Positions 27,868 to 39,900 of a stretch of DNA of 64,000 bases are shown here, piece by piece. The notes under the pieces were generated by a model that worked only from the letters and a program-made list of their open reading frames with translations, was not told the origin of the DNA and ran no database searches. Source of the DNA: Linepithema humile. Taxonomy: Eukaryota > Arthropoda > Insecta > Hymenoptera > Formicidae. Where the stretch lies: contig NC_090128.1 in NCBI RefSeq assembly GCF_040581485.1, positions 34,936,931 through 35,000,930 of the forward strand, in the 5' to 3' direction. Made by a program: the position numbers and the translations under genes. Each line of letters starts with the position of its first letter. Position 1 is the stretch's first letter.

Positions 27868-27899
<32 letters not shown>
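27868..27899. repeat. (CT)n microsatellite
   Basis: About fifteen uninterrupted CT units, the longest CT repeat in the window. Confidence 0.95.
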
Positions 27900-27902
<3 letters not shown>

Positions 27903-28210
27903 ACTCTTACTAATGGCAAATGTAAAAATGTAAGCACAGCCGACATCTTGACGCTAACGTTGCTTCCCTACATTTTTCCGTTTCCATCGCATGTTTAATA
28001 TTCCGCGGTAATTCCGCGCGGGTCTTGTTTCTTCGTTAAAACATCTCTTCATCATCATTGTGCGACCTGAATAGTCAAAAATCTTCCTCCGCGAACTAAC
28101 ACAACCGTCTCGCCGTACCGCGGAATAATAATTTAGCTTGCGAAGAATCGGTGTAGTGGAAGAGCACGTTTTATGCTACCCGTCGACGCGGGTAGCTGTA
28201 ATGTTCCTGC

Positions 28211-28241
28211 ATCGTCGTTCGTCGTCGTCGTTGTCGTAGTC
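28211..28241. repeat. (CGT)n trinucleotide repeat
   Basis: Imperfect CGT/TGT units over 31 bases. Confidence 0.85.
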
Positions 28242-29483
28242 GGTGCGCGCCCGGTAAATTTCTGAAACACAGAGTCTCTCCTCTCCTCCATTGTGATGCC
28301 ACGCTCTCTCGCTCCGGGCGAGCTCCGTTAGCTACCTAGGAGGCGGCGAACGGAAGCAAAACAAAAGACGCCGAAATGCGTTCATTATTTCGAGCTAATT
28401 GGCGGTGCCTTTACCCTCGAGCCGAGAGGGAGAGCCAGCCGCCAGAGCTTCTCTCTGGTAGCAGAAAGCACAGGGAGCGGTTTCGGTGCTCTCTCGCGTC
28501 CTTAAACGTGCTCGCCTCGGGCTCTCTCTCGTTTCTCTTCCTCCTCTTTTAATCTATGACATCGCTGCGTCAGTTGTACCTCCGGTAACGAGATTATTCT
28601 GTACGATCGCTCTTTTCAATTTGCATTCTTTATAGCCTCTTTTGAGCGTAGCTCCTTTGCGGTTTCGAACAGAGAGATGTCATTTAACAAAGAAAAATTG
28701 TAGACATAACGTTGATCAGATGGCAACACGAATTTTAGATTTCAATAAAATTCTTCGAGATATATGTGAGAAAATGTTGCGAGAAAAAGAATGCAAAACA
28801 TCCGGAAGAGAGCGGCGGGGTAATCTCAGATCTCGAAGGTGTCTCTCGCGGAAAAATGAGGCCTACTTCGCGTTCCGGGGACTTTATTCACAGGGGCCCC
28901 CCGTTAGTCGGGCGCGCATCAACGGCAACCGGACATAGGTGCACGGTATGCATATACACGACGCACGATAAGTATCGCGACACATGTCGGTATAAGTGCC
29001 GTGATCAATAAAGCTGCGAGAGGAAGGTTCGTCTCCGCGACGCGGCTGGGAGTCAAGAGGAGTCGCTATTGAAGAAGGCGCGTCCTCTCCACGTTCTCAT
29101 TCTTCCCGACCGGGTTCATCTCTCGCTCTCGGCCACCGGGCACCGCCGAACAGCGGGTAGGGTGCGTCATATTCGTGTTCGTACACGGTAGCTGCTCGGC
29201 CGTTTCGATATACGCTCGCGCGCGCACGTTACATAGGCGCGCGCGCGCACACACAACGTGTACGCCGACCTATACATAATATTCCTGGCCGTAATACGGC
29301 GTGGGGCGCTACGTCGCGTCGTTGGTTCCACCGGACAACGCCACGTGATGGTAATGGCCGCGATAATTATTTAGATAGCGGAGGATATATGCTTCCTAGC
29401 GCAGCATGGGACCCCGGCCGCGTCGTTTCCATGGTGCCCCCGTTGGTGTAAGCCGGGGACGTGGCCGCCCGAAGCGATGGAAC

Positions 29484-29505
29484 GTGTATATATATATATA
29501 TATAC
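29484..29505. repeat. (TA)n microsatellite
   Basis: About ten TA units flanked by GTG and CAG. Confidence 0.95.
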
Positions 29506-30500
29506 AGCAACCATTGGAAATGATATCCTCTCTTGCCTCTTCACTCGCCCTCATTATTCCCCGCTGCCTGCACGGTGCTTCGGTATACCATCGGATCACT
29601 CGTTCTCAGGATAAAGTCGTTCGTCTTGGGTCCACATGACGTCGCGACGTCGAATTCGTGACGAGACACACACGCACGCTCGCTAACAAAGCATATACAA
29701 ATACGTTGTCTCACAGTTGACAAATGTGGATAAAATTTATAAGTCGCGAATAGAATTTTGAATACCGTATTTGTATTGTGATCGTCCAATTTGTATAGTT
29801 ATCTCGATTGCACTATTCTTAATAATCTCCAATTATATATAACTGATTTTTTAATATTTTTATTCTTACGATTTGATTGAAGTAGTCTTAATTTTTCACG
29901 TGTGAGAAAGAAAGTTTTCAGATTTCTGTCAGGATTCACAAATTAATGCGCGCCGAGTCAAGGATGAACAAGGTTTAAGCGCGATACGATAATACCGAGT
30001 GAGTGACGATTTAAAAGAAAGGACCGGTAAATCAAACGGCTAATCGTTCTATTTATAGATCCCCTCAGGAGTCTAGACAACTCGACTCTCGTCGGGATAC
30101 TTCCTCGTGCGGCTTCCCGACAGACTTTGGGGTGGATTAACTCGCTCCGCCGCTGTAGCGGGGCATTACTTCCACGCCGTGCACCTCCGGGTCCGTGGAT
30201 CCTGGCTGAGAGTCCCCCGATTTTCGCATAAATCAGTCCTGGATTCCCCTCGACTCCGTGCCCCGTTGCCGCCGGTAACCCTTCCTCCTTTCTCGGCGTT
30301 CCACCCACGGACCCAGAGGGCGAGCGAGAGGGCAGGAGGGAGAGGGTCCGCGGTGAAACGAGGAACGAAGGAGCGCTATTTTATTGCCGGCTTAATAAAT
30401 GGAGGCTCCTTTATTTGCTCGAGCCAACATCCGCTCGCAGTTTGCCAACCTGTTTGCTAACAACAAATTAATCGGGTGACGTATCCCGGCGAGTACTACC

Positions 30501-30508
30501 CATATATG

Positions 30509-30570
<62 letters not shown>

Positions 30571-30591
30571 ATATATATATATGTACATATG
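30501..30591. repeat. Composite TA/CA/TA microsatellite
   Basis: A short TA-rich segment, about 56 bases of (CA)n broken once by a TA unit at 30543-30544, then another TA-rich segment. The whole is alternating purine-pyrimidine, so it is prone to Z-DNA and replication slippage. Confidence 0.95.
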
Positions 30592-33478
30592 TACTCGTGT
30601 GAGCGCGTATACGCGAGTTCGTCCCATCTCTTTCTCCGCACTCGCCTTCTCCGTCGTTTCGTCTTTTTCCCACCTGCGCCGTCTTCCTCGAGGACAAGGA
30701 CGACAGACGAGAATAGGCAGCTCGACAGCGGTTCCTTCACCCCTTCGAACGACCTGCAACCTGCTGCTCACTTGGTCGTTTCTCTTCCCTTCTTTCCAGT
30801 TCTACGATCCGCCTTCTCTCTTCGTCGTTCTTTCTCCCTTTCTCTCCTCTCTTCCTCTCTGTCCACGGCGCGGACTCTCGAGCTCTTCGCGGCGGACGCA
30901 GGTATGCGTTACCCGCGGTGCGTCCGACCGATACGTACGTACGCATAAGCCAATCTGTAATTCATAACGCGAACGTGCTCTTCGAGTTCTTGCTGCCCAC
31001 ACGCTGAGAAAAGGAGGGAGAGAGGGACTGAGATGAAGAGGGACGACAGACAGATCCGACGTCACGTATCATTCCACGGAGATAAAACCTGACCTGGCCA
31101 ATGCCGGCGCCTGCCGAAGCCGAACGTCTCTTACCCCCCCGATCGGAATGAGACGTTCCCGTGTTCTTTCTGAATGTGCGCGTAATGTCGCCATGCATAT
31201 TTTTCGCTGCAGGGGAGAGAGTAGGTAGAAATGCCAAAGGTAGGTAGGTGTGCCGAACCTCCCGCCTTTCATTCATTGATAATTCTTAGCGAGTCGCAAT
31301 GCAGAATGACACACTTTCGTGTTTATAATCGGATTATAATTGGATTTCCTTAATAATAAATTTAATTTAATTTCGAGAACAATTGAATACAGGATGAAGT
31401 CAAGATCACGTATATGTCTTTATACGACGAGGGTGCGGTTTGCGGTGCCAACACTCGAGGATTATATCAGCTGCGACGGACAGCTCGCCTAATAAATGAT
31501 TCCCCTAATTCCCTTTTCGTCGAGCATTCGCATAATGGTCGTTATCGTCCCCGACGCGCTGGGTAGCGCTGATACTCGGAGATTACCATATTTACGAGTC
31601 GCTCTTGCATGAAATTCTTATGTTGCAGCGCGTGTACCTTTCAGGATGCGACTTAATTCGCTAATTTGACAGAAAGCAATGTTTCTTTCGAAATCGCAAT
31701 ATCCGTGATGAGCGCTCTTCGTCAAAGAGCGCGCGAGCGGAAACCGTGGAAGACCGGCGCTGCAAATGACGACAAGTTACTGACATTTCAGTACATTTCT
31801 ATCGGGAATAATAAAGCTTCGCCCTTTTTACGTCCGTCGGAACTCATTGCGGAACCCAGTGCCACTTCTTTTCGACCGCATTGATGCATCACCTAGCGGT
31901 CGGTGCAACTTTTTCTCCCGCAGCTCGGAAATTTTTTCCCCTTACTCGCTCCGTCTCGTGATCAACCTCCGAACGCCGGTCAAGGATCCGGCGGAGTAAG
32001 AGAGATACTTTTCTTCTTCTCCCGGAGCCCCGGAGCCGCGCAGATATCCGACGCAACGACGCCCGAGGGATTTCGAATTCCATCGCGAGAAGCCGATGCA
32101 AGCGCTTACGTAAGAGAATCTCGGCAAAATGCGACACAAGAAAAGATTTCGACTGCATTCAGCTTGTCCTCCCTTTCGCCCTCCCTTTCGTTCACCGTCT
32201 TTCTGCTCCGCTCGCTCGGACGAGGTATATGCACTGCACCTGTCGGTGCAATCCGGACTCGGCAAAGAGCGGCGTATCGTGATCGTCGGTCGCCACCGCC
32301 GTCGTTGTCGTCGTCGTCGTCGTCGTCGTGGTCGTCGTCGCCGTCTTCTTCGTCGTCGTTGCTCTCGGCAGCTACTGAGCGGGCTCCGTACCGGTCATGC
32401 GTCGCAACTATAATTTGAAATAATTTATAAATCCTATTCAATTCAAATTAAGGCTCCACTCTGTCGGATGAATAAAAGATGCGCCATACCGCTCGCGCTC
32501 GCTCGCTCGCACACCCGCTTTGCGAGATCTCGACGAGAGAGGAAGACGGAGCGGGCGCAAGCGCAATAATGCGCGTGTATGCGGGCAAATGGTGTCCCAT
32601 TATGCTCGCTCGCGGTGAGTTACGCCACCTGGGCGGATTGCCTCGGATTCCTCCAGAGATTATGATCGATTCGCGATATTAGCCAATCTCAACGCATAAA
32701 TATAGATACGGGCGATCTTTGCAGATCGCTCGAGAGACGATCAGCAGGATGTATCAAGTTTTTCACACATCTTTTATAAACCTAGTATGTGTTCTCTGTC
32801 TTTTATATATTTCCGTCAAGCTAAAGATATCTATCGTGAAGTTAAAAATTGACAGAAAATTATTTCTGTAATCTGTGCGCGGCGCTTCTAAAAATTCACG
32901 GATTAATCCACGAGCATCGCCTTGCTCTCCGGGGCTTTGCCGTCATATTTTATCGTGAAAAATCTGACGGCTGGTGCGGGCTGTCCCTTTTCCCGCTGTT
33001 ATCCGGTGGCGCCAAGAGCCGTGGATGAACGAGGGATAGACGCGGCGGGGAGGGCATTATAAAGCATTACAACGAGTGCTGTTAACGTTCCGTGTCCAAT
33101 CCGCGCGCGACTCTCGAAAATAAAACACAAAATGACGCGACAACGCTTGGCGAGGCTCTCTGTCAAATCCATCGGCGGCATTCCGAATCTATCCGCGCTT
33201 GTTCTCCTTCTCTCTCATCGTGTCTCGACACAGGCATCGGTAGCATATTTTTTCCTCTTGGCTCTCGCATCGAGCAGTTGTTCGATGTCACTTTTTTTCA
33301 TTAAATCTTTCATTCGAAGAGATTAAAAATAAAATTCGCGTAAACTGCGTACCAAATTTATGCACATTTTTTGTAATGAAATTGAAACTCTTTATAATTA
33401 CATAACGATTAATTTGATAGCAACATATCATTATTTTTGAAAAAAAAAAATTGCTTTATATAATCGCAAATATATTTT
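30592..33478. other. Non-coding DNA, no gene recognised
   Basis: Pyrimidine-rich at 30630-30870. Frames here are low-complexity Arg/Ser-rich shadows of CT and GTC tracts. AT-rich at 32750-32870 and 33320-33470. Confidence 0.6.
32300..32360. repeat. (GTC)n trinucleotide repeat
   Basis: GTC/GTT units over about 60 bases with few interruptions. It creates long Arg, Asp or Ser/Val-rich open frames in several phases that are not convincing genes. Confidence 0.95.
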
Positions 33479-33487
33479 GTGTGTGTC

Positions 33488-33522
<35 letters not shown>
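33479..33522. repeat. (GT)n microsatellite
   Basis: About twenty GT units interrupted once by CG at 33487-33488. Confidence 0.95.
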
Positions 33523-33525
<3 letters not shown>

Positions 33526-35303
33526 GTATGTGTGGTTTCACTGATCATTCAATGACACAATTACCCTAATTGCCGCCGCGTGGATTTTATAGCCCATTAT
33601 TTTGCGGAATTAAGGGGGTCACACGACGATTCAATGGGATTCAATTTTCTCCCGGCCGAGTCCTTTTATATTTAAGCCCTCGTTCGGAAAAGAAATCGCC
33701 GCATGTACACACAATGTGCAACGAAAGACTGAAAGAAAGCCAGGAAACCAAACCGGCAATTAGCTTGAGGATAAACGACGAGAGATGTTACCACGCGCGA
33801 TTTTTCTTCTGCGTTGCAGTGATTTAACGGAGAAAGCTTTCCGAGGGGTGGGAGGGGGAGGGGGCGAGGACTAAAATCAATTTGTCCGCGATGGGTCGCT
33901 GCCTCGCGGAGATTGCGTTTTCACCCCGGGACACGAGAAACGGCGACGACTTTCAATTCGTCTTTCCGCCCTTCGCCTTACAAACTCGACGGCGCGACTC
34001 CGCGCGCGCGTAACGGATATACGTTCGCAAGCTTCTTGTTTCTCCCCTCTCCGCGTGCGCGAGGATGACTCGCTCGAATTGCAAATCAAATAGAATACGC
34101 TCCCTTCGCCCCCTCCGTCCGCTGCGCTGCGGTTACATTGCGCGAGCGACGTTCGCGCGGGTTTAATGCGTTCCACGCTGATGTATGCTCGCTCTCGCTC
34201 TCTTCTTTCATAGCGGAGAAAGAGCCTTATCTCGTTTCTGAGAGAAACAAGAACAGGATTGCGTGTCGACATACATCAACGCAATAATAAAACTGAGATG
34301 TGTCGAGAATTTAATATTCTTTATTAAGTACAGAATAAATTATGAGACATATATTTCGAGATGTAAAATATTCGATACATTGTGGGAAAAGATAAAGATG
34401 TGAAATATTTCATAATGACAGGATTCTAATTACATTAGAATATAATTAAGTACATTTTATTATTGACATCGTGGATTTTATTTATTTTTTTTTTTTTTTT
34501 TTTTTGCCATCGAAACGAATTCTATCCGCAAAAACTTTTCGCGAGCAAGCAAAAAATATCCGTCTCGTAGCGATGGTGTTTCGCGAGCCGGATTCGTTCC
34601 CATGAAAGCGGCCCGCAGTCGTGTTGCTCGGCAGAGCCAATCGAGAGTTTATCAAGCGCACTCGGGCGCGCATCGCGGAATATTCGCCGCTCAATTTCGT
34701 TTTCCCCCCTGTTTAATCATGGCCCGGGCCCCGGCCGGCGAGCAGCGGCGGCGTCGGGGGTGGCTCGCTCGGCCGTTCGCCCAGAGGGGTACGGTGCGCG
34801 GCGGTGTACGAGGAGGGGTTGCTGGGGGGCGGCGGCAATAGCCCCGGCTCGGGCCGTCATTTGTCAGGGGCTGTCGCGCCACGAGCGTGTTTCTGTTCCA
34901 GCGGCGCAGATAGCGGCCCATCCATAGGCCGTTCATCTTTATTCCTTTATATATAGAGGCCCTATTCCCCGGTCTCTGTCCCCCCCTCGCTCCCTCGCGT
35001 CTCCCCGTCCCACTCCACACGCCCTACACGATTCCCTCGAACTCATTTAATTACAACAAACAATTTATTAGGTCCATCCGGGATCCGCCCACGTATAAAA
35101 TGGTGGGGAAAGGATAGAAGGAGGGAATAGGTCAGAGGGGGGTGGGTCGGGTGCCACTCGTTCGTTCGCAAAACGTTGGAGGAAAGCAAAATTATTCCGT
35201 CAGGGGGTGACTACCGCGCTTCGCCGGCTGTCATTCTGAGCTTCTGGGTCAAACGATGCCGTAAATTAACAAGGAAAGCGCGGTGACGTTATTTGTTGAC
35301 CTG
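33523..35303. other. Non-coding DNA, no gene recognised
   Basis: GC-rich around 34720-35020. No domain in any frame. Confidence 0.6.
34485..34505. repeat. T21 homopolymer
   Basis: Twenty-one consecutive T in a T-rich stretch. Confidence 0.95.
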
Positions 35304-35534
35304 ATGGTCTGTGTGATACGACTCTTTTTAATTTGCTGCTATCATAAATTTTACTTAAAGAACGAAGATACCGAAAATAAGATGAATTTGCGACATTCAA
35401 GGAAAAACAACTCGGGACGTCGTTCTTATCGTCTAAAATATGATGCCATTTCTGACGAGAGCGTGAGATTCGGAAAGAGAAGCAGTCTCTCACCAATCAG
35501 CGAATCGGTTACACCAGAAACCCAGTACGTTTAG
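35304..35534 (+). CDS. Candidate small secreted-peptide-like frame or exon with an RF-GKR motif
   Basis: A 76-codon frame starts at an ATG (35304) and ends at TAG (35532-35534). Residues 2-13 are hydrophobic (VCVIRLFLICCY), a marginal signal-peptide-like start with an Arg at position 6. Residues 38-40 are GRR and residues 57-59 are GKR, both amidation-plus-dibasic cleavage patterns. They would release a 16-residue peptide ending VRF-amide (residues 41-56). The rest is Ser/Thr-rich. Alternatively, an AG at 35359-35360 after a T-rich run could be a splice acceptor and the following residues an ordinary internal exon, though no strong GT donor lies before the stop. I do not recognise a known neuropeptide family, only one putative peptide is present, and no promoter or second exon was identified. 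This may be a chance frame. Confidence 0.2.
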   Translation: MVCVIRLFLICCYHKFYLKNEDTENKMNLRHSRKNNSGRRSYRLKYDAISDESVRFGKRSSLSPISESVTPETQYV

Positions 35535-35962
35535 AAAGTGAAGTGCCGATAGGGATCGGCGCACCATTGTAACGAACCATCGGCGTAATTGAAGCCGCAA
35601 TTGCATCTGTTCCCGACGACTCGTTTTTACCCACATAAATTCAAAATAGGATTCTAATAAAGAATGCGTTCGCATACCACGCAATTCCGTGAAAAGTCAC
35701 GAGTTTTTCCACGCACGCTTGTTTACGTTTCTCCTGAGAAAGCGAGATTCGAAATAGACTGCAAGTGTGTAAAATTTGTATAATTATTAAGAAAATATTT
35801 TTGCCGGAATGTGAACGTTTTATTATTCTACTTATACTTTTTCGTTACGCCGCGCTAGTGCAATTGATAATCACGACTGCACGACTGTCCTCGCCTCTTT
35901 GTAACTTTCGCACGATAATTTACCTGGGTGCGGCTTTCCGTGGGTGTCTGACTTCGCCTCGA

Positions 35963-35975
35963 TGACCTTTGACCA
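35963..35975 (-). promoter_or_regulatory. Nuclear-receptor DR1-type site
   Basis: On the minus strand the site reads TGGTCAAAGGTCA: two AGGTCA-type half-sites in direct repeat with a one-base spacer. This is the classic DR1 arrangement bound in insects by HNF4, Seven-up (COUP-TF) or USP-containing dimers. The match is seen directly; binding and any target gene are inference, as no transcription unit is identified nearby. Confidence 0.3.
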
Positions 35976-38733
35976 TTTTCCCTTCCCGTTTTCTTCATCT
36001 TCTGCGAAGAGTATCCGTGTGCGATGCGCAGTGCACATAAAGAGTTGTCTTTGCTATCTGCCGCGCCGTTGATAAGATTTGCCACCCGAAACGCTCGTTC
36101 GTCATCCTGTAAACGACTCGCTACGCGGCACGCAGAGCCACCTCTTTACTGCGCGCTGCCTTTCGAGCGCGAACAACTATTGTCACTGTCACCGTGCCCT
36201 AACTCGTTTTCCCGACTTTCGCAAGCGATTCGTCTAGTTTTATTAATAGCTGTCGCCAGTTATCTTAATGGCCTCCCACAAATCGAGTCCAGCTGCGCGA
36301 ACTGTGACAACGATCGCACAGAAAGAAATGGGCTTATCGCGACCGTCGATCGCGCTCAGATTGTCGGTCGAGGTGGTCCACTTACTTCGCACTAATGTTC
36401 ATTGCTTAACGACTGCGATTTGAGTAACATTCTATTACGAAATAATCGTAGTCATAATTTTTAGACACGAATTAAACAGTGAAACAGTTCTCTTCCAATA
36501 AGTCATTTTTTTTTAAATAATGCATTTCCATTTTTTATTATTTTCTATTGATAAATGTTAGTGAAAGTAAAATAACATCTCAAAAATTTTATAAACGTCT
36601 CCGTCATCCTCCGTTTCTCGTGACTGAATTATACGCCGCTGTATCCGATCGCTATCGCGGAGGTCGACGCTTATGACAATATCTTACGTCGAGATGTGTC
36701 GTTGCGACAGCACACACCTCGCCGAAATATTACGCATCTGCTTGCCAGCACAATGGCTGTCGGTACAACGCGGTTCGTACCTTGTTTCATATATGAGAAA
36801 GGAGCTGCTCCTCGCCGTGGCTCGACCGACGGTTTAGCCGAGGAAGTTTAGCCACGGCGATGTCTTGCCGAAGGATAGGGCGGAAGCATTGGGACGATTG
36901 CGCGCCGTCGAGGAGGTCGTAAAGATCATCCACCTTCGCTCTTGCGAGCCGCTTCACTCGCTCGCACGTCATAAACCATCTCCGCAAGCCTCTCGTCTAT
37001 GCGCTCGGATACGATCTGATATTATTACCGCGATCCCGTCGTGTTATATAAAATATAGCCTCTTATACACGGCCCTAGGCTGTTTCGCGCGTTTCCGGGA
37101 GATTGATAGAAGTCGCCGGAGAGAAATGAAAAATGTCGCTGTTCGTTCGGATAATCGTATTTGCAGGAGAAATAATCGAATAAACTTTTTTAATGGACAG
37201 TGTCGAATAAGAGTAATGTACTCGAATTATCCTCGCTATTTCTTTGCTGGGAACTTGTTTAGAGGCGAGTGAATAAATCATCTATTAGAGAGGAAAAATA
37301 TTTTGATATAATTCGAAATATAATTAAAGATCTCACGTTTACGGTTAAGAAAATTTGTGGAAAAAACAACACTTTATGCATATTCGTGAAGTCTAATAAT
37401 TATTGAACGCACTAGAGCGAGCGGTAAAACGAGTTTGACGAAGAGTAAGTCATTTGTATCGCGCGTTGACTTGCACATTTTCAGACACAACGTCGCGCAA
37501 TTTCATTTCATCAAGATAGCTCTCACCGACGCAAACAAAGTGCTTCCAACACGGAGTAATTAATTACGGTGATCTGATTGCACGCGATTAATCCTGCCGA
37601 CTTTCGAGCGGATCATTAATTAAGGGTGAATGAATGTCCCGGGGTATGTAGGCACTCCCGAGGACACGCTCATTTATTTGGAATAATTTAGTTTAAATGA
37701 GTAAACCGTCCGCGTGCGCGGGCGCCCAAAGTTCACGGTCGATATGGGAGGCTGGACACTCGATTTCGCATCCGAGATATGATCGATCGTTCTATTCATT
37801 CGCGAAGCAATTATTACTTAGCGATATTTATACCCAATTTACATACTATTTTTGCACGATTTTACGATACACGGTCCCTCATTCATCAAGAGCGGAGCTT
37901 TTAATTGCCTCGGGAATCACCTGCCGCGACTCGCAGCGGCTCGAGGAGACTAGATGTAATTTCAGGACGAAATAAATAGCGTATTTCATTTTTTTTTCTT
38001 TTTCACCGCGCTTGTTGGCAAACTCTCTGAATAAATTCCTGTAGTTTGTACGTAAACAGCGGCGAAACGTAATTATTATTCGGTACAACGCAAGCAAGCT
38101 TTCTTTGGTCTCGTAACTCCGTGCTTGCGCGCCACGACGCTCGTTGAGCTTTTTATTTATACGGCTCATTGTGCTTCTCTCCTGCAGTACAACTCGAGTT
38201 TTCTCGCTGGTTTTCTCCTCTCCACCGCCCTTCGTCTTCGCGAATTCAATTATTTTGTGTGCCTCACCGAAGAAAAAGCGCGGTCAAGGCGTGCTTGCGC
38301 CTTTCCTCTCGCGTTGCACCGACTTTTCTTCCCTTTCGTATTCACGAGTTTCGCGAAGTAAAGCGAAGTAAAGCTTTACTTAAAATGCGGCAACGTTAGC
38401 CGGATGTTTTAATTTGTTTGCGCCGCGTCGAGCTAAACCGCGTAACCGCTGCACTCTGTTGCGCATAAAAAGGCTGCGCGATCCACCACACCAATCTCTC
38501 CGCGGAATTCCTACTTTGTTATTTAATTATACGATCACGACTTCCGGTGTATTCACATTTTGATTATGAAAAAAAGGCGGAGGAAAAAAAAAAGCACCGC
38601 GCTCTCGCACAGCGCTCTCGCGTGATTTCGCCGTTCCCCACACCTGGCAACCTTTGTCCATAAGATCAAGCGGTTTAATAACATGATTCAAGGAGCGGCA
38701 ACGGTCGGTACATTAAGGTCAGGTGGGTCGAAG

Positions 38734-38795
38734 TATATAAAGATAATAGCTCGCCACCGATCGACCGACCGACGATAGGTTTCGATAGATCGAAA
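38734..38795 (+). promoter_or_regulatory. TATA-like box with a downstream palindrome
   Basis: TATATAAAG lies at 38734-38742, ten bases after AGGTCAGGTGGGTCG. A GACC repeat follows (38762-38773), then the hairpin TTTCGAT-AG-ATCGAAA (38780-38795), a perfect 7-bp stem. A start site would be expected near 38765. No convincing initiator or downstream reading frame was found, so this is weak. Confidence 0.15.
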
Positions 38796-39868
38796 TACGT
38801 TGTAAAGCTCGTAAGTCGTAACAAACGCGCTATTTCTATCGGAAAGCATACCAACTACCTGAGTTAAGTTAAACGTTATCTTTTTATTAAAACAGATTTA
38901 GTTCTAAAATTTTTAGAAAATTATCGAAGCAGATCTACGGTTATGTAGAAATAATTAGTTAAAAAATCACGAATTTTTTCTTGACAATCAAAAAGAATAA
39001 AGATTTAATATTGCGAAATTTGAATGAAAGAGAGAATGAAAGTTGAATATTGCGACAAATCAAATTTTTACAATACTGTCATCGTCATATCACGTTGCGG
39101 AGACGAGATGTGTCGACGGCGACGACGCGGGCACACCGCAGCGTGACGATATGCCTTAATGATGAGATCGAAGGCAAAGCGCAAAGCGGCGATCGGCGGG
39201 ACCGGCCTGGCTATATCGCACACACCGCGCGGCGGGGTCAGGCGGGTCGCAGCGCGTAAAAATAATAATCAATCGAACGACCGGTAAGTGAGAGCTCGGC
39301 AATTACGCGGTGGCGGCGGTGCCTGTGCTGCGGTTTGCCCCGGCCCCGGCCGCAGGCGAGCTCCGGGACGAGAGCGGAGAACTTCCTTCTACCGCCTTTA
39401 ATTCGCCTCCATCTCCTCCGTGCCATCCCCTCCCGCCCCGCCGCCGCCGCGCGCGCTATCATAACGTAACAACGCGAGACTCCCTCGCTTTATTATTAAA
39501 AGTTAAAATTCCGGTGGGAGCCGGAGCGATCTTGTGGCGAGCCTCTCTACAGGCACTCTCATCCTCTCGATTTACTCTTCTTTCTCCCGTCTCACTTCAT
39601 CTCCGTCTCCATCTCTTCTTGCCCTCGCTCGCTCGATTCGCGTTCTTCCATCCTTTTTTTTCTGCTAACTCGTACAAACGTTTATTGGCGCGATACTCTG
39701 TGTTCATAACGGCCGCACTGGTAGCAATCGTGTATAACTCTTCTGCGTTCTCGGTGCATCCCCATGGATAATCGTATTACCGTCTATCGTGTACACCGCT
39801 TCGAAATGTCGAATCGAAATTCGAAACACGCGGCTCTTGTCTTCCGCCTTTTAGCCGCGAACGATGCT

Positions 39869-39900
39869 CCCTCTCTCTCTCTCTCTCTTTCTTTCTTTCT
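39869..39900. repeat. (CT)n / (CTTT)n microsatellite
   Basis: About nine CT units grading into CTTT units. Confidence 0.95.

Larger units (their letters stand above)
27900..30500. other. Non-coding DNA, no gene recognised
   Basis: Includes alternating GC runs at 29216-29258 and a 14-bp palindrome GACGTCGCGACGTC at 29638-29651. No gene signal. Confidence 0.6.
35535..39868. other. Non-coding DNA, no gene recognised
   Basis: Apart from the DR1 and TATA-like sites listed, only AT-rich stretches (36420-36600, 37260-37400, 38870-39060) and GC-rich sequence at 39240-39470. Confidence 0.6.

Noticed and set aside
28456..28465. A second TGGTAGCAGA word like an iMet primer-binding site
   Set aside because: Only ten bases match, and there is no CA-ending LTR immediately upstream and no retrotransposon coding sequence nearby.
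29638..29651. 14-bp palindrome GACGTCGCGACGTC containing CRE-like words
   Set aside because: Several perfect 14-bp palindromes are expected by chance in a window this size.
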